Source of the DNA: Bacteroidales bacterium
Lineage (GTDB): Bacteria > Bacteroidota > Bacteroidia > Bacteroidales > F082
Direction of reading: 5' to 3'
DNA: 64,000 nt
NCBI GenBank assembly: GCA_016285355.1
Contig: JAEEQP010000005.1
Span: 52,932-116,931, forward strand
In this document: positions 16,932-25,398 of the stretch, one piece after another
Position numbering within the stretch: the stretch's first letter is position 1
Layout: each line of letters starts with the position of its first letter
Notes under the pieces: model-generated
Database searches by the model: none
Told to the model about the DNA's origin: nothing
What the model saw: only the letters and a program-made list of their open reading frames with translations
Program-made: the position numbers and the translations under genes

Positions 16932-17531
16932 TTATTTCTTTCGTTTATTGTTTCTAATTGTCTTTAGAATATTTTTCATTTCATAATCACCATTATTTTT
17001 ATGGGCAAAATACTCTTCCTTGAGGATTGAACCTAAAAGCAAATCATAGTACCGCCCATTTTTGAAGACGGCTTTTCTTAGTATACCTTCTTTTTGCCAA
17101 TAGAGAAATCCCCCAATTCCATTACTGTCCTTATGACCAAAAATGGACGAGCCATAAAGTCGATTCAATCCCAATCGCTCAAAAGCATACTCCATAATAA
17201 ACAAATAAGCTTCCAACCAGGCGAGACCATCTTTATAATCCCTATCACCTATCACAATTCCGGAAAAATTGGCGGAACTATTGATGTAATGAATCTCTGT
17301 CAATTGAACATAACCTATGATTTTTTTTGTCTCATCGTTGGCACAAATGGCCCAATAGACCTCATATGGGTTATGCGGCATCTTGGATCTCACCCATTTG
17401 GCAACATCATCCTTACATATTTTTCGATTAAGACCAACAGTCATTTTATTGAGTTCGTCATCGTTTTTCCAACGATAAATAGCATCAATATCCTCTTCTT
17501 CGAATGCTCTAAAAAAAACAGTACTTTCCAT
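16932..17531 (-). CDS. GNAT-family acyltransferase, RimJ/RimL-like
   Basis: A 199-residue GNAT of the RimJ/RimL type: N-terminal LRxFxxEDxDAIYRWKND-like opening, central strand with GYVQLTEI, the YKDGLAWLEAYLFIMEYAF helix where the acyl thioester would bind, and the LGLNRLYGSSIFGHKDSNGIGGFLYWQKEG segment late in the protein. The C-terminal 20 residues are strongly basic (KKxxKTIRNNKRKK). Relatives in glycan loci acylate amino sugars such as 4-amino-4,6-dideoxy sugars (PseH type). With a carrier protein gene directly behind it, an acyl-ACP donor is worth considering. It follows an ATP-grasp gene by one base. Confidence 0.84.
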   Translation of the reverse strand: MESTVFFRAFEEEDIDAIYRWKNDDELNKMTVGLNRKICKDDVAKWVRSKMPHNPYEVYWAICANDETKKIIGYVQLTEIHYINSSANFSGIVIGDRDYKDGLAWLEAYLFIMEYAFERLGLNRLYGSSIFGHKDSNGIGGFLYWQKEGILRKAVFKNGRYYDLLLGSILKEEYFAHKNNGDYEMKNILKTIRNNKRKK

Positions 17532-17532
17532 G

Positions 17533-18651
17533 TTACAGATTCATTTTTCCTTTATTCGATTGGTAAATAAAGTATCCGTTACGATCCGCGTTACTATATA
17601 CTATGGGTAACGGACCTTCTTTTATTTCATATTCTACAATCTCAGGATAATCTAAATGGTTACGTATCACGTCACCAATTTGCGGTGCCAATGCACTGTA
17701 AAAATATACACCAGCATACCTGGAAACACACTTCTCTGGAACTTTAAAACTTCCAACAGCAAGCTCTATTGCACCTTTCACCAAATCATATCCAGTGGAC
17801 AAACGCACCAAATCAGAAGTTATATAATCACCTCCCATTCTGGCTCCAATCTCAATGACATACAATTCGCCTTTGGAATTCATTTTAATTTCTGTATGGC
17901 TTGGTGAGTTTTCTATCTTCAATGCGGTTAAAGCCTTTTCAACCATAGCCTTTATTTGTGAAGCAATTTCTTTTGAAATGTTAGCTGGCTGATGATGTGC
18001 CATTTCTATGAAATGTGGAGCACCACTCGTAACCTTATCAGTTATCTGAATAAAATAATGCTTGCCGTTACAACTGAGATATTCCACGCTGAACTCTCGA
18101 CCATCAACAAACTCCTCAACAATGGCTTCCCTTGAACGAGAATGGTCAATGGCTATATTAAATGCCTCTGTCAAACCGTCAGGATTATCCAATTTCATTA
18201 TTCCCTGGCTTCCTCCACTATCAAGAGGTTTAACAATAATTGGATAACGAAAATTGAGCATCTGCAAACCCTGCTCATTTTTTACCCTGAAGTATCTAGG
18301 AACTGGAATTCCATTCTGTTCAAAAGCACATCTTTGGGCAAATTTGGTTTCAGTCAGTTTTACACACTCCTCGGTATTACTCACCAATCCCATCGCCTGA
18401 GCGACATATACCACTGTGGGAAGCGCCGATTCCAAACTAAAGGAAGTAATACCATCTACCTTTTCCTTTCGACAAACCTTCAACACCTCATCTTTATCCT
18501 TAAATGAAATAGGATAAAATCTGTCGCAATACTCCTTACACACAGCTCCCTCAGCCCATGCGATGCCAATAATGGAATAGCCTAACGCTTTAGCCTGTCT
18601 ATAATATGGAATTAAAGGCTCATTTGCCCCAATAACAGCAAGTTTAGTCAT
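17533..18651 (-). CDS. ATP-grasp ligase, copy 2
   Basis: A 372-residue ATP-grasp enzyme. It has the pre-ATP-grasp domain (LAVIGANEPLIPYY, residues 4-17), the ATP loop VKPLDSGGSQGI near residue 140, and the late motifs SPSHTEIKMN and VIEIGARMGGDYITS, which match copy 1 at 6860 closely. It overlaps the preceding PLP-enzyme gene by 8 bp. Ligases of this kind form peptide or amide bonds with an acyl-phosphate intermediate. Its immediate partners, a PLP enzyme upstream and a GNAT downstream, point to work on an amino group that has just been introduced. Substrates cannot be read from the sequence. Confidence 0.85.
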   Translation of the reverse strand: MTKLAVIGANEPLIPYYRQAKALGYSIIGIAWAEGAVCKEYCDRFYPISFKDKDEVLKVCRKEKVDGITSFSLESALPTVVYVAQAMGLVSNTEECVKLTETKFAQRCAFEQNGIPVPRYFRVKNEQGLQMLNFRYPIIVKPLDSGGSQGIMKLDNPDGLTEAFNIAIDHSRSREAIVEEFVDGREFSVEYLSCNGKHYFIQITDKVTSGAPHFIEMAHHQPANISKEIASQIKAMVEKALTALKIENSPSHTEIKMNSKGELYVIEIGARMGGDYITSDLVRLSTGYDLVKGAIELAVGSFKVPEKCVSRYAGVYFYSALAPQIGDVIRNHLDYPEIVEYEIKEGPLPIVYSNADRNGYFIYQSNKGKMNL

Positions 18652-19720
18652 GGTAATGCTTTTTAATAATGCTGACTACTTTCATCATGTCAGTTTGGTC
18701 ATACCTCTGGTCAATGGGAATGGCCAAGATAGTGTCATAGATAGATCTAACCACATCATTGACCAGCACCTCTTCATAGACAACAGGCCAAATCACCGGA
18801 GCATATATATGTTGTGCAGCCAACTCTGCTTGTAATTCCGATCGGTCAGAAACAAAAATCGTGAAATACAAAGGTGCTGTTGATACTTCCGACATGTCAT
18901 CCCATAACAATTTGCATGATTCAATTCCTTTTAAATGTTCAAAAAGGAATCTAAAGTTATCCAACCTGCGCTGCTGGTTTTTCTCAACATCTTCCTGTTG
19001 CAGCAATTGGCGAGAAACCATTGCCATTTTATGGGGTTGAACATCGGCATCCACCATGCCATTCGCCATTTTGTTCAATCTTCGCGAAATACTCTTGACC
19101 TCTTCATTGTCGGTGGAAAAATACAGACCTCTAAGATACATCGCATCCGTTTGAAGTGAGACAAAGCTTTCATTTTCATGCAACTCCTCTACAAATATTG
19201 AAGAACTTGTTTTTGCCTCCAGGAATGCGCCATCAGGAATAGAGAACCACTTGCGATAACTACCAACATAATAATCAACGAAATCAAGCCGTTGTTTGGA
19301 GAAAATGCATTGAGTCAAATCCACCACCAACTTACAACCTTTAGAACGCACCTCTCTCAACAGAGCAATCTCTTCTTCACCCAAGTCCATTCCATAATAA
19401 GGATGGACTAACATTAAATCGAAATCAAGTTTTGAACACAATGTCAACACAGCACCTGTGTCAATCTTAAGCTTATTATCTATGGGATAATAATAGCAAT
19501 CCCAACCTTGTTCCTTGAAAGGAGTTATAACAGTATCACAAGTATATGCGGGGATAAGGACTTTCCGATTTGTATCATCCAGATGTCTTGCAATAACAGC
19601 AAAAGCCTCTCGGCAAAGTGAATAATAGGCGGTGCTCCCCGCATCTGATATCCACGTTTCTGTTCCCAATCCAGCAAAATCAGAATCATAAAGAGGAAAA
19701 ATGCTTCCTATATCCTTCAT
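18644..19720 (-). CDS. divergent PLP-dependent DegT-like enzyme
   Basis: About 358 residues with the fold-type I PLP aminotransferase outline but weak match to ordinary DegT proteins. Visible landmarks are GSTAYYSL near the N-terminus where the phosphate is held, VLIPAYTCDT, the cofactor Asp in VVDLTQCIF, and a likely Schiff-base Lys in GSYRKWFSIPDGAF. The usual glycine-rich GEGG after the Lys is absent. I choose the ATG at 19720, which overlaps the previous stop as ATGA; an ATG at 19741 is also possible. It lies between two ATP-grasp genes with overlaps on both sides. It may be an aminotransferase for an unusual sugar or for a non-sugar acyl precursor; I cannot choose. Confidence 0.75.
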   Translation of the reverse strand: MKDIGSIFPLYDSDFAGLGTETWISDAGSTAYYSLCREAFAVIARHLDDTNRKVLIPAYTCDTVITPFKEQGWDCYYYPIDNKLKIDTGAVLTLCSKLDFDLMLVHPYYGMDLGEEEIALLREVRSKGCKLVVDLTQCIFSKQRLDFVDYYVGSYRKWFSIPDGAFLEAKTSSSIFVEELHENESFVSLQTDAMYLRGLYFSTDNEEVKSISRRLNKMANGMVDADVQPHKMAMVSRQLLQQEDVEKNQQRRLDNFRFLFEHLKGIESCKLLWDDMSEVSTAPLYFTIFVSDRSELQAELAAQHIYAPVIWPVVYEEVLVNDVVRSIYDTILAIPIDQRYDQTDMMKVVSIIKKHYHD

Positions 19721-20919
19721 TTTACAACTATCTTTAACCATTCTTGTTGATTAGCGATATAGTTTTCAAGCTCCTTAGAGGAAGAAAACTTCAGCACTAA
19801 AGTGCCAATAGCATCATTTGCGCCCTTAAAAGCATTGACCTTGTCGCCTTTTTTTACCCACAAATCTTTTTCAACAATCTCGGCAGGCATATCCTTGCTA
19901 ATGTCCAAATGGTCAAATACACCCTCTTTATCAGCGTGAAGAATAATCTCTGCCCAATGTCCGCAATATGGTTTTTGTTCAATTACAGGAACAGAATCGC
20001 CTACTATATACCGGGTCATCGCTGTAATCATATCTACGCCAGTAGCATAGTGCAGCATCTCGCACAATCGGTTCCCCCCTCCACGTGGAGTCAACTCCAT
20101 AATGTATGGTTTACCGTCTGTGCCTATTCTTGTCTCAATATTGTAGATATTAGTTTTCATGCCCAACAAGGTAATGAGACGCTGTATTTCTGATGTCAAG
20201 TATTCCTCCTGCTCATTAGTAAATGTTGAAGGCCAACTGTATGCCGCTGGAGTATAAGGATTTGAAGCATTCACATCAAAGCGCTGCGAATTAAAGCTTA
20301 TGAATTTCAATTTGCCATCCACCGAAAAACTATCCGTATCAGAAGAGCAACCTTGCTTTTCGATGAAGTCCTCAATAATAATATGTCCAGAAAGTGATTT
20401 GTCAATGGCATGTTCAACGGCCTTTTTCAACTGATTTCTATTATTAACTCGCGTTACACCCTTCGACCCTGCTGAATCCGTGGGCTTAACAATGACAGGA
20501 TAATCAAATGAATCTTGATCTACCACAGCTTCTTTTACACTAGAATACCCTTTTGCCTTCGGCACATTAAAACCATGTTTCGACAAAAAATCACGAAAAC
20601 GGTCCTTGTTCTGCAAAATGCATACCGATTCGTATGGCCCAAATGATGGTAGTCCCATTTGCTGCTGCACATAAGATGCAGATACGACCCCCGGATCCAC
20701 TCCAAACGACATGATGCCATCTATCTTCTTCTCTCGCGCTACTTTCAACACTGTTTCCTGATCAACGATGCTTACATTGACATACTCATCACTATACTTG
20801 TGGGCAATGTTGTCAGGAAGAAAATCGGCGGTAATAACATAATACCCCTGTTCATGCGCCACTTTGATGACGGGCAGCAAATATCGAATGCCTCCTAGCA
20901 ACATGATTTTCTTATGCAT
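19717..20919 (-). CDS. ATP-grasp ligase, copy 3
   Basis: A 400-residue ATP-grasp protein resembling short carbamoyl-phosphate-synthase large-chain proteins. It has the pre-ATP-grasp domain (IMLLGGIRYLLPVI), the ATP loop VKPTDSAGSKGV near residue 145, and the metal-binding segment NIETRIGTDGKPYIMELTPRGGGN at about residues 255-280. It differs from copies 1 and 2, which share SPSHTE and GGxYITS motifs, so it is likely to have another substrate. Its start is 2 bp after the stop of the DegT aminotransferase at 20921, and its stop overlaps the PLP-enzyme start. Ligation of a carboxylate to an amino sugar is a guess from context. Confidence 0.85.
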   Translation of the reverse strand: MHKKIMLLGGIRYLLPVIKVAHEQGYYVITADFLPDNIAHKYSDEYVNVSIVDQETVLKVAREKKIDGIMSFGVDPGVVSASYVQQQMGLPSFGPYESVCILQNKDRFRDFLSKHGFNVPKAKGYSSVKEAVVDQDSFDYPVIVKPTDSAGSKGVTRVNNRNQLKKAVEHAIDKSLSGHIIIEDFIEKQGCSSDTDSFSVDGKLKFISFNSQRFDVNASNPYTPAAYSWPSTFTNEQEEYLTSEIQRLITLLGMKTNIYNIETRIGTDGKPYIMELTPRGGGNRLCEMLHYATGVDMITAMTRYIVGDSVPVIEQKPYCGHWAEIILHADKEGVFDHLDISKDMPAEIVEKDLWVKKGDKVNAFKGANDAIGTLVLKFSSSKELENYIANQQEWLKIVVK

Positions 20920-20920
20920 C

Positions 20921-22036
20921 TTACCTCACAACTTGTTCCAATACTCTATCAATATCTTCCTCACTCAGTCCATGATGCATCGGGAGACAAATCACTTCAT
21001 TAGCAATCCGCGTAGCCACAGGCAGGTTCTCCGGTGCCGCAGAAGGCAAGCCTTTGTAAGTACTGAAGGTGCTAATAAGCGGATAGAAATACCGTCGCCC
21101 AAAAACGTTTTTCTCCTTCATCTTGAAATACAGCTCGTCGCGTGTCATGCCATACGCTTCCGCATTGACAAAGATGGGAAAATAGCTGTAATTATGTCGA
21201 ATTTCAGGCATGTCATCAAAAAATCGAATGCCTTTCACGCTACGCAATGCATCGCGATATTTCATAGCCACCTGATGTCGTTTCTCAATGGCTTCGTCCA
21301 CCTGCTTCAGATTCAACAAACCCAAAGCGGATCTAATCTCATCCATCTTACTATTGATGCCCGGGGCAACAACCTCCGTTTCGCCTGCAAAGCCAAAATT
21401 TTTCAAATAATCTACTCTTTTCTTAGTTTCGGCATCTTTCACTATTAATGCTCCACCCTCAGCGGTATTAAACACTTTGGTGGCATGAAAGCTCATTGTG
21501 GACATGTCGCCATGATTCAGGATCGACTCTCCATTTACTTTCACACCAAAACAATGAGCGGCATCATAAATCACCTTCAAACCATACTTGTCTGCAATAG
21601 CTTGAATGCGGTCCGTGTCGCATGGGTTTCCATAACAATGCACAGGCATAATAGCCGTCGTACGTGGAGTGATTGCCGCTTCTATCTTATCTGGGTCTAT
21701 ACCACAATTCAACGTGTCAATATCCACAAACACCGGCTTAATACCATTCCACCACAAAGCATGGGTAGTAGCAACAAAGCTGTATGGTGTTGTAATCACC
21801 TCTCCTGTAATATGCATGGCCTGCAAAGCGGTAATCAAAGGCAGTGTACCATTGGTGAAGAGGCTCAAATTCTCAACACCCAAATAGTCACACAATGCCT
21901 TTTCCAGCTGCTGATGAAACTGGCCATTATTAGTAACCCACTTGCTCTCCCAAATCTCCTTCAACAGTTCCTGAAATTCCTCAAAATCAGGAAGCAATGG
22001 CGATGTTACCATCACTTTCTTTCTATTCTCTTTCAT
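20921..22036 (-). CDS. DegT/DnrJ/EryC1 sugar aminotransferase (VioA-like)
   Basis: A 371-residue sugar aminotransferase with the opening VTSPLLPDFEEF, the VIYDAAHCFG cofactor segment, and the Schiff-base Lys in SFHATKVFNTAEGG, a pattern I associate with the VioA/dTDP-4-amino-4,6-dideoxyhexose branch. The frame stays open to 22186 but that part lies inside the GT2 gene, and the ATG at 22036 gives the normal family start. It comes 23 bp after the glycosyltransferase. No dTDP-glucose genes (rmlA, rmlB) are in the window to confirm a dTDP-linked substrate. Two other clear DegT genes (8040, 25399) suggest at least three aminated sugars. Confidence 0.88.
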   Translation of the reverse strand: MKENRKKVMVTSPLLPDFEEFQELLKEIWESKWVTNNGQFHQQLEKALCDYLGVENLSLFTNGTLPLITALQAMHITGEVITTPYSFVATTHALWWNGIKPVFVDIDTLNCGIDPDKIEAAITPRTTAIMPVHCYGNPCDTDRIQAIADKYGLKVIYDAAHCFGVKVNGESILNHGDMSTMSFHATKVFNTAEGGALIVKDAETKKRVDYLKNFGFAGETEVVAPGINSKMDEIRSALGLLNLKQVDEAIEKRHQVAMKYRDALRSVKGIRFFDDMPEIRHNYSYFPIFVNAEAYGMTRDELYFKMKEKNVFGRRYFYPLISTFSTYKGLPSAAPENLPVATRIANEVICLPMHHGLSEEDIDRVLEQVVR

Positions 22037-22059
22037 CCTTTTTTTGTATAAATCTAATC

Positions 22060-23076
22060 TTAATCCTTTTTTATCAGCCTTTTTATCCGCCATGTTTCCT
22101 GAAACCACACAAACCCCATTAAAGACGGCAACGACCACATCAAACGGTCCAAATACCATGAAAAACTTTCTTTTTGTGTCATCCAAATTTTCAAAGGCCG
22201 ATATGGATATTCTTTATGCAACAAACGAAAAACATGATAGAAACGCAAACCGCATCTCTTACTTAATGCAAATATCTTATAACCATAACAGTGCAAGTAA
22301 TACTCATTAAAAAAATCAAACCCATTATCATCACGAACTTTCTTTAACTCTAACCACAACAAAACTATTTCATCCCGATCTTTCAACGGATTCTTCCTAA
22401 CTACATCAATCACAGACCCCTCGCGTTTACGATAATGGTATGTCACTCGATTCGAGACATAAATTGTAGAGGGTTTACAAAACAATTCATAATTAAACAA
22501 TACATCTTCAGCTAGGGGAATACTCTTAAAACGAGCACTTTTCTTTTGGAGATACTTTTTAGGATACAATTTATTCCATACAGAAATCACTGATGAATAA
22601 TCTCTAACCCAATTAAACAAAAACTCTTGACCAGAGATTTTCTTCACGACCAATGCATCATTTCCCTTTCCTTTTTCCTCATATTCACCACGAAACACAT
22701 CCATACCTCCAGAAATCATTTCAAAACTTTTGTCTATTGTTAGCGAAACAAGATGACCAATACAATCGTCAGAAATCCAGTCGTCGCTGTCAAGGAAAAA
22801 GATATAATCACCATGAGCGACATCCATCCCTGTGTTTCTAGCACATGATAACCCCTTGTTCTTTTCATGATGCAAAACAACGAAGTCTATCGGACCATCA
22901 TATTCAGCAATCAGTCGTTCAACAACTGCCATGCTCCTATCCGTGCCGCAATCGTCCACTACAATACATTCAATTGGCCCCACATAATTCTGCCGCATCA
23001 CCGATTGCAAACACTCGGCAATGTACGGCTCAACATTGTAAACAGGTATGATAATAGAAATCCTTGGCTGGTTCAT
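22060..23076 (-). CDS. family 2 glycosyltransferase
   Basis: A 338-residue GT2 enzyme of the GT-A fold. The N-terminal signature ISIIIPVYNVEPYIAECLQS, the VVDDCGTDRS segment and the metal-binding FLDSDDWI (about residues 93-100) are in their usual places. The last 100 residues are basic and aromatic, typical of membrane-associated GT2 proteins. It is the only glycosyltransferase in the window, so the rest of the repeat-unit assembly must be encoded beyond the left edge or elsewhere. It follows the ABC permease by 32 bp. Donor and acceptor sugars are unknown. Confidence 0.9.
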   Translation of the reverse strand: MNQPRISIIIPVYNVEPYIAECLQSVMRQNYVGPIECIVVDDCGTDRSMAVVERLIAEYDGPIDFVVLHHEKNKGLSCARNTGMDVAHGDYIFFLDSDDWISDDCIGHLVSLTIDKSFEMISGGMDVFRGEYEEKGKGNDALVVKKISGQEFLFNWVRDYSSVISVWNKLYPKKYLQKKSARFKSIPLAEDVLFNYELFCKPSTIYVSNRVTYHYRKREGSVIDVVRKNPLKDRDEIVLLWLELKKVRDDNGFDFFNEYYLHCYGYKIFALSKRCGLRFYHVFRLLHKEYPYRPLKIWMTQKESFSWYLDRLMWSLPSLMGFVWFQETWRIKRLIKKD

Positions 23077-23108
23077 TATTCAAATACAATATTCTCAAAA
23101 CATAAAAC

Positions 23109-23984
23109 TTACACCGTATCCATAAAACTCTTCTGCACCCGATTGAATATCAGGATACCGAGAGCCAGCACGATTAACATAAGTATGAAGCTATAAGACA
23201 ACCACCCCCAGCCAATGAACTCCCCTGCACTCAATGCACCATGCTTAAATGTCTCGATGACGGGTGTCACCGGATTGAGGCACATGATAAGGTGTAAATC
23301 CAATCCCAACACTTTCTTGCCAACCACCTCACTCAAAGGGTACACAATAGGCGTTGCGTACATCCACAAAGAAACAAAGAAAGAGAAAAGGATCTGCAAA
23401 TCACGATACTTTGTTGTCATCGAGGAGATAATGATGCCAAAACCCAGTCCTAGACCAGCCAACATCACCACCAGCAAGGGGAAAAGCAGCAAATACAGGT
23501 TCGGGTTAGGTGCCTGCCCGATAATGGCATAATAGATGTATACTATTACAAATAGTCCCATTTGTATTCCGAAGCGTACCAAATTACTAATCATGCTCGC
23601 AAATGGCATAATCAATCTCGGAAAATATACTTTACCAAAAATGCCTGCATTCGTAACGAAAGTGTTAGATGCACTTCCTAAACAAGAAGAAAAATAGCCC
23701 CAGAAGGCAACACCGCCCAAATAAAACAAAGGCTGTGGGATGCCATCAGTAGGAATTCCCGCAATGCCCCCGAACACCACCATATACGTGATGACAGTAA
23801 ATGCAGGTTGGATAAACCACCACAACGGTCCAAGAATAGTCTGTTTGTATTGAACCGTAATCGTACGTTTCACAAAAAGCATCAACAAATCACGATAGTC
23901 CCATATTTCTTTCAAATTCACCTCAAAAAGACTGTTTCGAGGCTTTATGATAGTAGTCCAATTCTCTTCTTTGTTGGGAGTCAT
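23109..23984 (-). CDS. ABC-2 type polysaccharide export permease (Wzm/KpsM-like)
   Basis: A 291-residue inner-membrane permease of the ABC-2 family with about six transmembrane helices. The conserved N-terminal stretch YRDLLMLFVKRTITVQYKQT ending LGPLWWFIQPAF is characteristic of polysaccharide ABC-transporter permeases such as Wzm. It would move an undecaprenyl-linked glycan across the inner membrane together with an ATPase (Wzt/KpsT). No such ATPase gene lies beside it, although the two are usually adjacent; it may be beyond the left edge. The gene is the first one after a noncoding stretch with a promoter, so it starts a transcript. Confidence 0.9.
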   Translation of the reverse strand: MTPNKEENWTTIIKPRNSLFEVNLKEIWDYRDLLMLFVKRTITVQYKQTILGPLWWFIQPAFTVITYMVVFGGIAGIPTDGIPQPLFYLGGVAFWGYFSSCLGSASNTFVTNAGIFGKVYFPRLIMPFASMISNLVRFGIQMGLFVIVYIYYAIIGQAPNPNLYLLLFPLLVVMLAGLGLGFGIIISSMTTKYRDLQILFSFFVSLWMYATPIVYPLSEVVGKKVLGLDLHLIMCLNPVTPVIETFKHGALSAGEFIGWGWLSYSFILMLIVLALGILIFNRVQKSFMDTV

Positions 23985-24258
23985 ATCAATTATTTATACT
24001 TTTATTCAATAAACAATATTCAAATTCCATATTTGCAAGGCACAATTTGCTGTGCTTTTAATTCAAAAAAGTGTAAAGCTTCGCTCTCTGACCCACATTG
24101 TCAGGCAATAAAACTCTGTTTTACAATTATTTACCATAGCCATCAAAGACCATAGTACACGCAAAATGTCCGTTGAAAACTTCGCAGGGCATACGCGGTG
24201 CAAAAATAAGGATTTTTTTAATAAATAAAACAAGAAAAAACTAAGATTTCCCGACAAC
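23985..24258 (-). other. 274-bp noncoding stretch with a long structured leader
   Basis: No credible gene lies between the sugar transferase stop and the permease start. A minus-strand promoter element at 24208-24201 would give an untranslated leader of about 210 nt. Inside it, 24037-24058 can fold into a hairpin (AGCACA paired with TGTGCC-type arms around a 6-nt loop) and a 5-bp stem CTGAC/GTCAG is near 24090. Long leaders before glycan export genes in Bacteroides are targets of UpxY-type antiterminators; no UpxY gene is in the window, so regulation of that type is only a possibility. Confidence 0.5.
24201..24208 (-). promoter_or_regulatory. Bacteroidota -7 promoter element (glycan operon)
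   Basis: The minus strand reads TATTTTTG, matching TAnnTTTG. A TTG lies 22 bp upstream, close to the 19-21-bp spacing to the -33 TTTG element. It would drive the permease gene and the long minus-strand operon behind it. Confidence 0.55.
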
Positions 24259-25380
24259 TCAACGCGACCTCTTGCCTTTCAACAAAATATTGCCGACAAT
24301 GCCCCAAAAATACTTCCAGTCGGTGCGGAAAGGATGCTCAAAATAGGCTTCAAGATAACGCCTTTCGCTGTCTTGGATTTCATCAAGTGTTTCGGGCATA
24401 TCTAAATAAAACGGTGGGAGAAGTCCTGGCTTAGCTTTTATTCTAAGTTCTTGTAGGTCTTTTTCATACAAGTCAAAATACTGCGGGCTCAGGGGACGGA
24501 CACCTACCAATTTCATTTGTCCCTTGAGAATATTGATGAACATCGGTAGTTCGTCAATCCATGACTTGCGGAGTAAACGACCCCATTCAGTAACACGGTA
24601 ATCGTCAGCAAACTTGCCGCCAACATCCAAATCATTATTCTCATAAATGTAGGTCTGCAAAAACTCAGAGTAGGCATACATCGTCCTGAATTTGTACACA
24701 TTGAACATCTCTCCATCTTTGCCAATCCTCCGCAACTTGATGAACAGACCGTATGTATGCGGCAATTCGAAAGGTTCGCGTTTCTTTTGGGCTATGACGC
24801 AATAGCGATCATGAACATATCGCTCACTAACCACCTCAAAACCACAATAATACAACCTACCCAAGACTTCAGGTCGGGGAAAGACTTTTCTCACTTTCTT
24901 TGTACAGAAATAATAGAACCTGCTCGTGAGTCTGAGTTTGGGGAAGACCCTATGCCAAATAAAATCAAAGAAATACAAAATGTAAGCAACAATACGCGTG
25001 TGTTTGCTGAAAATCTGTGCCCTACGCTTCTGGGAGGTATCAAAAAAACAAACAAAATAACCATCCTGCTTCAACTTGGCATTGGCACTCCGCATATACT
25101 GATTCAAGTGTCTGATTGCATTCAAGTGTTCCTTTGATAGCAAGACTTCTGCTTCTCCATCAGGAACTGACCAAGACTTTTCAGCATAGTCGTTCAGCCA
25201 TCGAGAACGCTCTTCTCCTCGGGGCTTTTCGGCCACATCCATCAGTTCCCTGAGTTCAGGCGGGGCATCCTCAAAATCGAACCTCGGGGCATGACGCGTC
25301 TCCATCACGGCAAGGTATTTCATCACCTCGTCGTAATTGTCGCGGCTCGACAAAGAACTGAATATCGACCTTCTGCCCAT
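24259..25380 (-). CDS. sugar-1-phosphate transferase (initiating, PglC/WbaP catalytic domain) with extra N-terminal domain
   Basis: A 373-residue protein. The C-terminal half is a bacterial sugar transferase domain: KLRRIGKDGEMFNVYKFRTM, the catalytic Asp-Glu pair in WIDELP, and KLVGVRPLS. These enzymes start lipid-linked glycans by moving a sugar-1-phosphate to undecaprenyl phosphate. The N-terminal about 200 residues are not the usual multi-helix membrane part of WbaP; they are charged, with an aromatic stretch YILYFFDFIWHRVF and a segment LGRLYYCGFEVVSERYVHDRYCVIAQKK reminiscent of the end of a methyltransferase-like fold. I start at the ATG at 25380 rather than the upstream TTG. It closes the first operon of the locus. 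Confidence 0.87.
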   Translation of the reverse strand: MGRRSIFSSLSSRDNYDEVMKYLAVMETRHAPRFDFEDAPPELRELMDVAEKPRGEERSRWLNDYAEKSWSVPDGEAEVLLSKEHLNAIRHLNQYMRSANAKLKQDGYFVCFFDTSQKRRAQIFSKHTRIVAYILYFFDFIWHRVFPKLRLTSRFYYFCTKKVRKVFPRPEVLGRLYYCGFEVVSERYVHDRYCVIAQKKREPFELPHTYGLFIKLRRIGKDGEMFNVYKFRTMYAYSEFLQTYIYENNDLDVGGKFADDYRVTEWGRLLRKSWIDELPMFINILKGQMKLVGVRPLSPQYFDLYEKDLQELRIKAKPGLLPPFYLDMPETLDEIQDSERRYLEAYFEHPFRTDWKYFWGIVGNILLKGKRSR

Positions 25381-25398
25381 GTCAATCAATCAACGTGG

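Noticed and set aside
24063..24257. 64-codon open frame in the leader before the permease
   Set aside because: No family features, and it lies across the promoter and hairpin of the leader.
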